NCBI RefSeq assembly: GCF_021991925.1
Contig: NZ_RXZI01000010.1
Span: 31,810-95,809 of the forward strand
Length of the DNA stretch: 64,000 nucleotides
Reading direction: 5' to 3'
Source: Sutcliffiella horikoshii
GTDB lineage: Bacteria > Bacillota > Bacilli > Bacillales > Bacillaceae_I
In this document: one piece after another, positions 45,024 to 53,233 of the stretch
How positions within the stretch are numbered: position 1 is the stretch's first letter
Layout of the letters: each line of letters begins with the position of its first letter
Notes under the pieces: model-generated
What the model was told of the DNA's origin: nothing
Databases searched by the model: none
The model's input: only the letters and a program-made list of their open reading frames with translations
Program-made: the position numbers and the translations under genes

Positions 45024-46376
45024 ATGAATAACAGAATGCCTTTTTCTTTTGTACTAGCCATTGGTTTTATGCTTTTTGCTTTATTCTTTGGCGCGGGGAA
45101 TTTAATTTTTCCAGCCATGCTCGGTCAATCTGCCGGAACAAATATCTGGTCTGCTAATGCAGGCTTTATCGTAACCGGAGTTGGATTGCCATTACTCGGC
45201 GTATTAGCGTTGGGATATTCAGGGAAAAGCGATCTACAGTCCTTGGCAAGCAGGGTACATCCCGTCTTTGGGCTAGCTTTTACAGTTATTTTATATCTAG
45301 CCATTGGACCTCTTTTTGCCATCCCTAGAACGGGCACCGCTTCCTTTGAAATGGGGGTTAGGCCTTTCTTATCAGCAGAGAGCAGTAGCGTTGGGTTATT
45401 AATCTTTACCATTTTATTTTTTGGGGTTACCATATTCTTTTCGTTGAAATCTTCTAAAATAGTCGATATTGTAGGGAAAGTTTTAACGCCACTGTTGTTA
45501 ATTTTCATAGGTATTTTAATTGCAGCGGCATTTATTTTTCCAATTGGTAGCTTCCAAGCACCTACAGAAAGTTATGTAGATGGTTCCTTTTTCACTGGAT
45601 TTCAAGAGGGATACCTGACAATGGATGCCCTTGCTGCCTTTGTATTCGGGATCGTTGTCATCAACGCCGTGAAAGCAAAAGGTGCGACCTCTAAAAAGGA
45701 AATTATGATCGCTGTCACAAAAGCAGGCAGTATTGCGGCAGGACTCCTTGCCATCATCTACACTTCCCTATCCTATATTGGAGCATCAAGTGTGGAAGCA
45801 CTTGGACAATTAGAAAATGGCGGGGCCGTGTTATCAGGTGCAGCCACTCACTTTTTTGGAGCTAATGGTGGACTTTTACTAAGCCTAATCGTTATTGCCG
45901 CTTGCCTCACAACAAGTATCGGTCTTATCATTTCTTGTTCTGCGTATTTCAATAAACTGTTACCAAGCATCTCTTACAAGACTTTTGTTATCTTGTTATC
46001 TATAACCAGTGCTATTTTTGCAAACGTGGGCTTAACGCAATTGATTGCCGTTTCGGTACCAGTGTTAGTTGCCATTTATCCATTTGTTGTCTGCCTGATG
46101 GCCTTAACCTTCTTACATTCGTTCTTTAACGGGAGAAAAGAAGTGTATCAGGGAAGCATGATTTTCACTTCCATCGTGGCAATATCAGACGCGTTAAAGG
46201 CTGCGGGTATGAGCATTGTGCCTATCGAAAACCTTTTTGCTACGATCCTTCCTTTATATGAAGTAGGTTTGGGATGGATTTTCCCAGCGATTATCGGGGC
46301 TGTGTTGGGGTATATTTGGAGCAAACTAATAAAAGAAAAGCCGCAACGTGTACAGCTTGAGAGGAAAGCGAGTTAA
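45024..46376 (+). CDS. brnQ: Branched-chain amino acid transport system II carrier (BrnQ family)
   Basis: A 450-residue transporter with 12 membrane spans and the family start FMLFALFFGAGNLIFPAMLG (residues about 16-35), with PRTGTASFEMGVRP near 100 and the C-terminal helices of the LIVCS family. It takes up Leu/Ile/Val with Na+ or H+. The start ATG has AGGAGG. Divergent GntR regulator and operator sites indicate specific control. Confidence 0.94.
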   Translation: MNNRMPFSFVLAIGFMLFALFFGAGNLIFPAMLGQSAGTNIWSANAGFIVTGVGLPLLGVLALGYSGKSDLQSLASRVHPVFGLAFTVILYLAIGPLFAIPRTGTASFEMGVRPFLSAESSSVGLLIFTILFFGVTIFFSLKSSKIVDIVGKVLTPLLLIFIGILIAAAFIFPIGSFQAPTESYVDGSFFTGFQEGYLTMDALAAFVFGIVVINAVKAKGATSKKEIMIAVTKAGSIAAGLLAIIYTSLSYIGASSVEALGQLENGGAVLSGAATHFFGANGGLLLSLIVIAACLTTSIGLIISCSAYFNKLLPSISYKTFVILLSITSAIFANVGLTQLIAVSVPVLVAIYPFVVCLMALTFLHSFFNGRKEVYQGSMIFTSIVAISDALKAAGMSIVPIENLFATILPLYEVGLGWIFPAIIGAVLGYIWSKLIKEKPQRVQLERKAS

Positions 46377-46398
46377 TTTCTACAATAGAAAAGTAAAG

Positions 46399-46437
46399 AA
46401 AAAATGGTGGAATTAAAGGTTCCACCATTTTTTTCTT
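46399..46437. terminator. Bidirectional terminator that contains a stop codon in its loop
   Basis: AAAATGGTGGAA / TTCCACCATTTT stem with T/A runs on both sides. The TAA of the 119-aa gene (46413-46415) lies in the loop, so the last Trp-Trp-Asn codons are part of the stem. Confidence 0.9.
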
Positions 46438-46772
46438 TTGGAGCTGCTTTCATTCATTTTCACCAGTAAATCTTTGAGTTCATCGTTTTGTTTTTTTAAG
46501 TCTGCCAACTCGGTTTTCAAATTTATTAGTTCTTGCTGAACTCCCATAAGAAGGCCAGCATGGTCAGATGTTCCTGATGAACTTACCGAGTGAGTTTTCT
46601 TCTTATTTGAAAAGTTACTATTACCTGGCTGCAAAACTGTGGAGAATGTATCTATCACGTCTTTATTGCTCATTAATTTTGTTGCTAGCTGCATAATACT
46701 ATCTACATCTAGTGTATTACTATCTTTCATTAAACCTTCTGTGGAAGAATTAGAATCCTTTTCCTCTATCAT
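46413..46772 (-). CDS. Hypothetical coiled-coil protein, 119 aa
   Basis: A polar protein without signal or membrane span. The N-terminal half is S/T/N-rich and ends in a helical segment (IMQLATKLMSNKDVIDTFSTVL, residues about 26-47); the C-terminal third is a coiled coil (LINLKTELADLKKQNDELKDLL in heptads) and a basic-aromatic tail (KRKKWWNL). The type resembles small spore- or coat-related proteins of bacilli, but no family is recognised. Confidence 0.75.
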   Translation of the reverse strand: MIEEKDSNSSTEGLMKDSNTLDVDSIMQLATKLMSNKDVIDTFSTVLQPGNSNFSNKKKTHSVSSSGTSDHAGLLMGVQQELINLKTELADLKKQNDELKDLLVKMNESSSKRKKWWNL

Positions 46773-46873
46773 TGTTTTTCCCCTCTTCTTTGGTAAAATA
46801 AAGGGATTCCATAGAAGAAACCCTAGAGTTCGTTCTTCTATGGAAATCGTCCTTGACTAAAAGGAATTTGTTG

Positions 46874-47005
46874 TTATAAAGCTACAAAATCTTGGAAGCA
46901 CTGAATGATTGCTTCTCTTTGTTCTGGAGTACCAATCAGAATAGCTACCAGCAATCCTACTAGTAATAAGATACCAACTACAATAGTTACTAGATTTGGG
47001 TTCAT
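46874..47005 (-). CDS. Small single-span membrane protein, 43 aa
   Basis: A 43-codon ORF with a perfect AGGAGG six bases before its ATG. One membrane helix (about 5-25) is followed by a short acidic tail with one Cys (EQREAIIQCFQDF). It may be spore-specific, given the neighbourhood, but there is no direct evidence. Confidence 0.7.
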   Translation of the reverse strand: MNPNLVTIVVGILLLVGLLVAILIGTPEQREAIIQCFQDFVAL

Positions 47006-47145
47006 GTTGTCCTCCTATTCTTCCATTTTTAGTAAAGGCCCTTACACTCCATATACTATGTAGGATAAGTCTGACATGCTCTAGGTAAGTTACCTTTTCT
47101 ATTAAAAAAGGCAGATATTTAGATTTTTTTAATAGAATCTACCAT

Positions 47146-47301
47146 TGTAGGGGTCTGACCCCACATTCTTTAAAGCACTAAAGTGCCCATTAAGAATAAC
47201 AATAATATATCTAACTGCTGTATTGGTCCTCACTTTATTGGTAAAGTATCTAAAGCATACTTTACCAATCGAAAAAAGGCTTGGGTTATCCCAAACCTTT
47301 T
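47146..47301. other. Gap with three hairpins, no gene
   Basis: A 320-bp gene-free region. It holds the palindrome TGTAGGGGTCTGACCCCACA (47146-47165), a perfect 13-bp stem ATTGGTAAAGTAT (47237-47249) / ATACTTTACCAAT (47257-47269), and a terminator-like hairpin AAAAGGCTTGGG / CCCAAACCTTTT (47274-47301) after the stop of the lipoyl-like gene at 47325. Confidence 0.6.
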
Positions 47302-47324
47302 CAATCGCTATAAGAACTATACTA

Positions 47325-47630
47325 TCAATCAGACCCTGTGATCATAAAATCATCTTGTAAAGAAGCTAATCGCATATTCCGTCTTACCTGATCCCCTTGG
47401 TTTACTACGAGGGAGGTGATGTGTCCACTTGCACCTACTGAGATGCCCTTTATCTTTCCTTCTGTTGTTTTGATTAAGAAGAGATTTTCCCATTCATATA
47501 CATGGCAATTTTCACAAATGTACACTTTTTCAATTATTCCATCATACGGACAATTAATTGAATGATTTCGTTGGATCACACTCTTCCCTCCTTGAAAATT
47601 CATGGAACCACTGGATGATAATTTTCCCAT
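47325..47630 (-). CDS. Biotinyl/lipoyl-like domain protein, 101 aa
   Basis: A small protein that aligns by eye with the biotin-carboxyl-carrier fold: PYDGIIEKVYICENCHVYEWE as the first half (given as its core DGIIEKVYICENCHV near residue 30) and GHITSLVVNQGDQV as the second, around a TTEGK turn that stands where the E-A-M-K-M acceptor turn is found. Whether that Lys is modified is uncertain. Two Cys (C-x2-C in ICENC) may bind metal. ATG at 47630 has GAGGGGGA upstream, but its first codons overlap a relic of another gene on the opposite strand. Confidence 0.6.
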   Translation of the reverse strand: MGKLSSSGSMNFQGGKSVIQRNHSINCPYDGIIEKVYICENCHVYEWENLFLIKTTEGKIKGISVGASGHITSLVVNQGDQVRRNMRLASLQDDFMITGSD

Positions 47631-47799
47631 CTTTATTCCCCCTCTTCGGGAAAGAAAACAGGATATTCTTTTACTCGTTCACTCATTCATTGAGAAATAC
47701 AATGATCTATTCAATATGAATATAAATATAAAAGACAATCGACTTAGTTTACATTCCTTAAAAATGCATTGTCTCCTAGAAACAGCGCATCAGACGTAG
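47626..47799 (+). pseudogene. Relic of a sigma-54-dependent activator (AAA+ domain)
   Basis: The frame reads FPIFIPPLRERKQDILLLVH followed by SFIEKYNDLFNMNI, which is the highly conserved stretch after the sensor I region of NtrC/RocR-like AAA+ activators. Upstream Walker motifs and the downstream helix-turn-helix are missing, and the frame is lost after about 45 residues. It overlaps the start of the lipoyl-like gene by 5 bp on the other strand. Confidence 0.75.
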
Positions 47800-47803
47800 A
47801 CAA

Positions 47804-47833
47804 CCCCCATTTCAGCTGATCCTGAAATGGGGG
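47804..47833. terminator. Strong hairpin after the add gene
   Basis: A 12-bp perfect stem (CCCCCATTTCAG / CTGAAATGGGGG) 47 bp after the add stop; the T tail is poor, so termination is likely but not certain. Confidence 0.5.
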
Positions 47834-47879
47834 TCAACAACAATAGTTTCATCCTAACCACTACTAGAATTAATTAAAT

Positions 47880-48881
47880 TTAAATGTACTGCAAATATTT
47901 CTTCAGACTTTCCTTTACCTCTTCATTTGCAAAAGAAGCTTGTACGCTATCCATGTAAATCTGTTTATATTCTACATCATTCATTGCAAATTCATCCCAG
48001 ACTAAATCACATTCCTTTGCCATCGTTGTGTTTGAAACCGTTCTGTTGTCCGTATTTACGGTTACTTTTATTCCATCTCTGTGAAAATCGCAAATTGGAT
48101 GATCACTAATCTGGTTTACTGCTTTGGTTTGAACATTACTTGTTGGACACATTTCAAGTACAACCTGTTTTTGCTTTACAATATTATAAGCTTCTTCACA
48201 ATCTTTAATGAACACACCGTGTCCAATTCTTTCAGCCCCTAACAATTTTACTGCCTCAAGCACATTTTTACCGATTCCAGTTTCACCTGCGTGGATTGTT
48301 ACTCTAAATCCATATCCTCTAGCTAATGTGATTGGGTCAATAAATTTTTCGCAAAAACCTTCGTCCTCAGAAGCGCACAAATCAATTGCAACAACCCCTT
48401 TTCCTAAGAATTTCTCCCCCTTCTCAACGACCTCAAAAGCACTTTCCACCGACATCGTTCTCATACATGACAAAATGATATTCCCATGAATATCAAATTT
48501 CTCTTCTGCCTCTTTCATTCCCTCTATCACACTTAGGATAATTTCTTCTATAGATAAACCCATTTTCGTATGAAGTAAAGGGGCAAATCGAACCTCCATA
48601 TATTTTACATTTTCCTTTGCTGCATCTTCAAAAAGCTCAAAAGTGATTCTTTTCAAGCTTTCTTTTGACTGCATGACTAAATTAGGAATAGAGAATCTTT
48701 TAAGATAGTCATCTAAGGATTCACAGTTCAGTGGAGCAATCAGTTCTTCTTTCATCTCTTCCTTATCAAAAGAAGGGATATGGATGCCATCTTTCTTTGC
48801 GATGTCAATGATGGTCTCCGGTCTAACACTCCCGTCCAAATGGCAGTGTAATTCAATTTTAGGTATTTTAGAAAAATTCAT
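47880..48881 (-). CDS. add: Adenosine deaminase
   Basis: A 333-residue metal-dependent amidohydrolase that converts adenosine to inosine. I use the ATG at 48881 with AGGAGGGG upstream. Zn ligands and catalytic residues: ELHCHLDGS (HxH, about 10-18), TIHAGET (His and Glu, about 191-197), GHGV (about 214) and NTDNRTVS (Asp pair, about 271-278). The leader carries an adenine-type riboswitch and terminator, so expression should rise with adenine. Bacilli often lack add, so this copy may be accessory. Confidence 0.94.
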   Translation of the reverse strand: MNFSKIPKIELHCHLDGSVRPETIIDIAKKDGIHIPSFDKEEMKEELIAPLNCESLDDYLKRFSIPNLVMQSKESLKRITFELFEDAAKENVKYMEVRFAPLLHTKMGLSIEEIILSVIEGMKEAEEKFDIHGNIILSCMRTMSVESAFEVVEKGEKFLGKGVVAIDLCASEDEGFCEKFIDPITLARGYGFRVTIHAGETGIGKNVLEAVKLLGAERIGHGVFIKDCEEAYNIVKQKQVVLEMCPTSNVQTKAVNQISDHPICDFHRDGIKVTVNTDNRTVSNTTMAKECDLVWDEFAMNDVEYKQIYMDSVQASFANEEVKESLKKYLQYI

Positions 48882-48905
48882 GGTTCCCCTCCTATTTTTT
48901 TCCAT

Positions 48906-49024
48906 AAAAAAATTCCTGGTTACGAAGAAAGCACAAGTGAAAATTCTTGTATTTCCTTCGTAATCAGGAATTATTGGTACCTGGTAGAAACCTCCAAACC
49001 ATATTATTGGAGTTATACGAATTT
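48906..49024 (-). ncRNA. Purine riboswitch of the adenine type with ON-type terminator
   Basis: The minus strand carries the purine aptamer (about 48955-49024): TTCGTATAACTCC, ATATGGTTTGGAGG, TTTCTACC and CCTGATTACGAA. The specificity base is T in GATTACG, as in adenine riboswitches, not C as in guanine ones. The 3' part of the closing helix (TTACGAA) is also part of a long terminator stem (48906-48971) ending in seven T residues. Ligand binding would break the terminator, giving an ON switch for add. Confidence 0.92.
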
Positions 49025-49153
49025 GTGTATTTTATTATGTACTTTATAAAAATAATAAATTCTATCTAAATTGTCAAGGAACTAGAATATCATTCCATTC
49101 TCTCAGGGTGGATAGTTTCTCCTTTTATATTCTCCTATTTTAGCTTAGTGAAC

Positions 49154-49182
49154 GCATAGTTTTTAGTTCATGAGTGATAATA
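49154..49182 (+). promoter_or_regulatory. Candidate sigma-G promoter of germinant operon 2
   Basis: GCATA (49154-49158), 17 bp, GATAATA (49176-49182) fit the relaxed sigma-G pattern; the -10 has G in place of C. Confidence 0.5.
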
Positions 49183-49237
49183 TATCCATGAAAAGTTATT
49201 TGAGGTACCCTCTCTTTTAGCTATAGGAGGTCCCCCA

Positions 49238-50848
49238 GTGCATATTGTTGAATCTATTAAAAACTTTCTTCCAGAAGCAAATATTTATGTGTATACCATC
49301 ATTACTTTTTTGGTTCCTTTGACCTTGTCTAAGGTTAGCGGTTTTTTTCATGGCGATCATACAAAACCAGCCAATGAACAACAGGATAAGGCTCCTGCTT
49401 TACTTTCGAATGACCTATCTACCAATGTTTATGAAATAAATAAAAATTTCGGGATAAACAAGGACATTATTACAAGAGAGTTCACCTTTGGGAAAGAAAA
49501 GACTAGAGCTGCCATCATTTTTGCAAAAGGGCTTGTAGATACAACTATTATCAATAGTAATATACTGGAACCATTGCTAGTAAATCTTCCCGATAATATT
49601 GATCCTTCGACAATACAAATTAAAAATCTTTTACCAATTAGCGAGATTTCCGAAGAGAACCGGATTGAAGCTATCAATACAAATGTTCTTAGAGGGCAAA
49701 CGTTATTATTTTTACAAGATATCGATTATGCATTTGTATTAAAAACAAGCAATGCTAAAGGTCGTAACTTGGAAGAGCCTGTGTCTGAGTTGCAGGTTAG
49801 AGGACCGCGAATAGGCTTTAATGAAAACTTGATAGATAATGTGACCCTTCTTCGGAAAGCGGGAGTCAATACTGACCTAAGGTTTATCACCCTTCAATTA
49901 GGCAAACGATTCAACAAAGAGTTAGTCATTACCTATGTAGAAGGAATAGCAAACCCTGAAATCATTGAAAATGTGAAACAAAAAATTGAGTCTATCGATA
50001 TCGATAATTTACCTGAATCAGGATATGTGGAGGAATTGATTGAAGAAAATAATTTCTCTCTATTTCCACAGGTCCAGAGTACAGAACGTCCTGATCGGGT
50101 GGTAGCTGCCCTCACTGAAGGAAGAGTTGCCATTATATTAGACGGGTCTCCTTTTGCATTAATTGTACCTGCTACTATTAATATGTTTTTGCAATCACCG
50201 GAAGATTACTATGAGCGTTGGATTGCAGGTAGTTTAGTCAGATTCCTAAGGTATGTGGCTGCTTTTATAGCAGTTTTCACACCTGCATTATACATATCTT
50301 TTGTATCGTTTCATCAAGGGTTAATCCCTACAAAACTTGCCCTTTCCATTATTAGTTCCAGGGAAGGGGTTCCCTTTCCAATCCTTATTGAAGCTCTTTT
50401 AATGGAGGTATCTATTGAGATACTGAGAGAAGCAGGTTTAAGGCTACCGAAACCAATCGGCCAAACGATTGGAATCGTTGGTGGTTTGGTAATCGGGGAT
50501 GCAGCCGTTCAAGCTGGTATCGTTAGCCCAGTAACTGTAATTGTCGTAGCTCTAACAGCGATTTCTTCTTTTTCGCTTCCACAATATAATATAAGCATTT
50601 CGTTAAGAATTTTAAGATTCATTGCCATGTTCCTTGCCGCAACATTGGGATTGTATGGTGTTATAGTCTTTTTTATATTTTTCAGCATACACCTTGTTCG
50701 CTTAAAAAGCTTTGGCGTTCCTTACCTTAGCCCTGCAGTGCCTTATCAGACCAATGATTGGAAGGACTTTTTAATACGACTGCCTATATCAGCTATGAAA
50801 AAAAGACCAAAGATTTTCAAGCCAACTGACACTATCCGGAAAGGGTAA
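49238..50848 (+). CDS. Germinant receptor A subunit (GerA family)
   Basis: A 536-residue GerA protein with start GTG at 49238 (AGGAGG upstream). The soluble N-terminal domain (about 70-320) ends with FPQVQSTERPDRVVAALTEG and the membrane domain has five to six spans and REAGLRLPKPIGQTIGIVGG. Unlike its paralogue at 29342 it carries an extra hydrophobic segment at residues 15-33 before the soluble domain. Confidence 0.92.
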   Translation: MHIVESIKNFLPEANIYVYTIITFLVPLTLSKVSGFFHGDHTKPANEQQDKAPALLSNDLSTNVYEINKNFGINKDIITREFTFGKEKTRAAIIFAKGLVDTTIINSNILEPLLVNLPDNIDPSTIQIKNLLPISEISEENRIEAINTNVLRGQTLLFLQDIDYAFVLKTSNAKGRNLEEPVSELQVRGPRIGFNENLIDNVTLLRKAGVNTDLRFITLQLGKRFNKELVITYVEGIANPEIIENVKQKIESIDIDNLPESGYVEELIEENNFSLFPQVQSTERPDRVVAALTEGRVAIILDGSPFALIVPATINMFLQSPEDYYERWIAGSLVRFLRYVAAFIAVFTPALYISFVSFHQGLIPTKLALSIISSREGVPFPILIEALLMEVSIEILREAGLRLPKPIGQTIGIVGGLVIGDAAVQAGIVSPVTVIVVALTAISSFSLPQYNISISLRILRFIAMFLAATLGLYGVIVFFIFFSIHLVRLKSFGVPYLSPAVPYQTNDWKDFLIRLPISAMKKRPKIFKPTDTIRKG

Positions 50849-50877
50849 TTTATTTATTAGGGAAGGATCTATTGATT

Positions 50878-51969
50878 ATGAACCCACAACAGGAAAATCG
50901 AATTTCGCCTGCTCAAGCCATTATCATCATCATCAACTATATTCTAGGTGTAGGGATACTTACTTTACCTAGAGCACTTGCTGATGAAGTCGGAACTCCT
51001 GATATATGGATTACCATTCTGATTAGCAGCCTCTTTCCTTTGGCAGTAGGCTTCATTATTTTAATGCTTAATAATAGATACCCTAAGAAAACATTCTATC
51101 AATACAGCCCCAAAATTGTGGGAAGGATAGTAAGCACCATCATTTGCCTATCAATGGTCACATATTTTATAACCTTAACAAGTTTTGAAGTGAGGATTTT
51201 AGCTGAGGTTACGGAAACATATTTACTCGAAGGCACTCCTATCCAAATCTTAATTATTCTCTTTTTATGGCTTACCCTTTATTTGAATGTAGATGGCCTT
51301 AATTCAATCGCACGGATGTTTCAAATCATTTTTCCCCTTACCGTTTTTATTTTCATATTATTAGCGTTAATGAGCTTAGGTTTATTTGAATTAAAAAACT
51401 TAAGGCCAGTTCTTGGCGGCGGTATCGGCCCTGTGTTAAAAGGAATTAAAACGACTTCTTTGTCTTATATCGGCATTGAAATACTAATTATTCTCTCTGC
51501 CTTTTTAACGGATCCCAAGAAAGGCAAGAAGGTTGTATTTGTAGGAGTATTAATGCCGACTATTTTCTATCTTGTTACTATTTTAATAGTAATCGGAGCC
51601 TTATCGCTTGATGGAGTTGGCAATTTAACATGGCCAACGATAACACTTATCCACTCTTTTGAATTTCCAGGAATATTCTTTGAAAGATATGATTCCCTCT
51701 TTTTAACGATTTGGATATTACAAATCTTCGCTACCATATCTATTACGTTATATGCAGCATCTTTAGGACTATCCCAACTTTTCAATAAAGAGATAAGAAT
51801 CTTTATGTACATGCTCCTTCCCGTAGCTTTCTTTATTTCCATGCTACCCCAAAATCTACAGCAAGCTTTTTCGCTTGGTGACATGCTGGGAAATGCAGCC
51901 ATTGTTTTATTTGGCATAATCCCCATTATGCTATTAGTTCTCTCTTTCTTAAGGAGGAAACACAGTTGA
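50878..51969 (+). CDS. Germinant receptor B subunit (GerB family)
   Basis: A 363-residue polytopic protein of the APC-like GerB family with ten spans (start region ISPAQAIIIIINYILGVGIL). It is 29 bp downstream of the A subunit. Either TTG 50872 or ATG 50878 could be the start; I use the ATG, ten bases after GGAAGGA. Together with the A and C subunits it senses an unknown nutrient. Confidence 0.92.
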   Translation: MNPQQENRISPAQAIIIIINYILGVGILTLPRALADEVGTPDIWITILISSLFPLAVGFIILMLNNRYPKKTFYQYSPKIVGRIVSTIICLSMVTYFITLTSFEVRILAEVTETYLLEGTPIQILIILFLWLTLYLNVDGLNSIARMFQIIFPLTVFIFILLALMSLGLFELKNLRPVLGGGIGPVLKGIKTTSLSYIGIEILIILSAFLTDPKKGKKVVFVGVLMPTIFYLVTILIVIGALSLDGVGNLTWPTITLIHSFEFPGIFFERYDSLFLTIWILQIFATISITLYAASLGLSQLFNKEIRIFMYMLLPVAFFISMLPQNLQQAFSLGDMLGNAAIVLFGIIPIMLLVLSFLRRKHS

Positions 51970-53147
51970 AGCATTTATATTTTCTCGTAAGACGCTCTTT
52001 CCAACTGGTTATATTAATTCCGCTACTTACCGGCTGCTGGAGTTCCAGGGATATTGAAAAACTGGATCTCTTGATTGGTGTTGGAGTGGATACAGCTCAA
52101 GAAGGAAATATTACTTCTTCTTACTATGGGACTGATTCTCTACTAACTGTTACCTATCAAATGGCAAAAATAAAAAGCAATCAAAGTCAAGATACTAAAA
52201 AGCAAGAAGAAAAACCCTACACCAACGTGGAACAGACCGGAGCCTCCCTCATCGAAACAGCTCGAGATATTATACAGGTAAGAAAAAACACAGTGAACGG
52301 CCAACACCAAAGGTTAATAATCATAAGTAGAGAGGTAGCAGAAAATCGAAGTATAAGAGAAATTCTTGATTTTTTTATCCGGGAACCTGAGGCCCGAATG
52401 AGTATGCTTGTCATGATTACAGACGGGCTCGCAAAGGACATATTAGGTCATATGGAGACAGACGATATCCCATCCATGCATATATATGATATCACTGAAA
52501 ACTTTGATAAATCGAACAAGCTACTCGAACGGAAGTCCCTTGCTAAAATAAACGCTTTGATGGAAGCACAATCCAGTTTTATCCTGCAAAACGTCGTACA
52601 AATGGATGGTGAACTTAAACTATCCGGTGCCGCTGTAATAAAAGGGAGTACATTGAAGCTAATTGGTTTCTTAAAGGAAGAAGAATTAAAAGGAATAAAC
52701 TGGATTACCGCACAAACTGATGGCGCTATTGTAAAAGTAATGGAAGAAGACAGTGATAAACCAATAATTTACGAACAAGAAATATTAAAAAGTAAGATTA
52801 TTCCCACATTAAAGGACGGCAAGCTTTCTTTTCAAGTAAATGTTAAATCAGAAGGGCTAATCATAGAGGTAGCAACCCCTACTCAAGACGTTGCAAAGGA
52901 AAAAAACAGAAGAAAAATAGAGGAGCAAATAGCAGAAGAAGTAAAAAAAGAGATTCAAACCAGTTTGGATAGAATTCAAAAAGATTTACAAGCAGATGTC
53001 ATTGGTTTCCATGATTATGTAAGAATTAAATACCCTAAGTTTTGGAAAGAGCACCAAAGCGAATGGGATTCTATTTTCAGTGAGGCCCCTATCGATTATG
53101 AAGTAAAGATTACAATCACTGACTTTGGATTGGGGATACAGAAGTGA
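51966..53147 (+). CDS. Germinant receptor C-subunit lipoprotein (GerC family)
   Basis: A 393-residue lipoprotein: signal peptide with lipobox LLTGC (Cys about 23), WSSRDIEKLDLLIGVGVDT near the start, GAAVIKGSTLKLIGFL near 218, and the long C-terminal helix (EEQIAEEVKKEIQTSLDRIQ). TTG start overlapping the B-subunit stop (TTGA), with AAGGAGG upstream. Last gene of operon 2. Confidence 0.92.
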   Translation: MKHLYFLVRRSFQLVILIPLLTGCWSSRDIEKLDLLIGVGVDTAQEGNITSSYYGTDSLLTVTYQMAKIKSNQSQDTKKQEEKPYTNVEQTGASLIETARDIIQVRKNTVNGQHQRLIIISREVAENRSIREILDFFIREPEARMSMLVMITDGLAKDILGHMETDDIPSMHIYDITENFDKSNKLLERKSLAKINALMEAQSSFILQNVVQMDGELKLSGAAVIKGSTLKLIGFLKEEELKGINWITAQTDGAIVKVMEEDSDKPIIYEQEILKSKIIPTLKDGKLSFQVNVKSEGLIIEVATPTQDVAKEKNRRKIEEQIAEEVKKEIQTSLDRIQKDLQADVIGFHDYVRIKYPKFWKEHQSEWDSIFSEAPIDYEVKITITDFGLGIQK

Positions 53148-53156
53148 GCAAATATA

Positions 53157-53190
53157 AAAAGCACCTTACTTTGTACAGTAAAGGTGCTTC
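53157..53190. terminator. Terminator shared by germinant operon 2 and glmS
   Basis: AAGCACCTT / AAGGTGCTT stem. The minus-strand side has a good TTTTTAT tail (glmS); the plus side has only a weak one. Confidence 0.75.
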
Positions 53191-53233
53191 TCATATTTAG
53201 CCTTAACATAGTAGTTTTTGACACTCTACAGAA

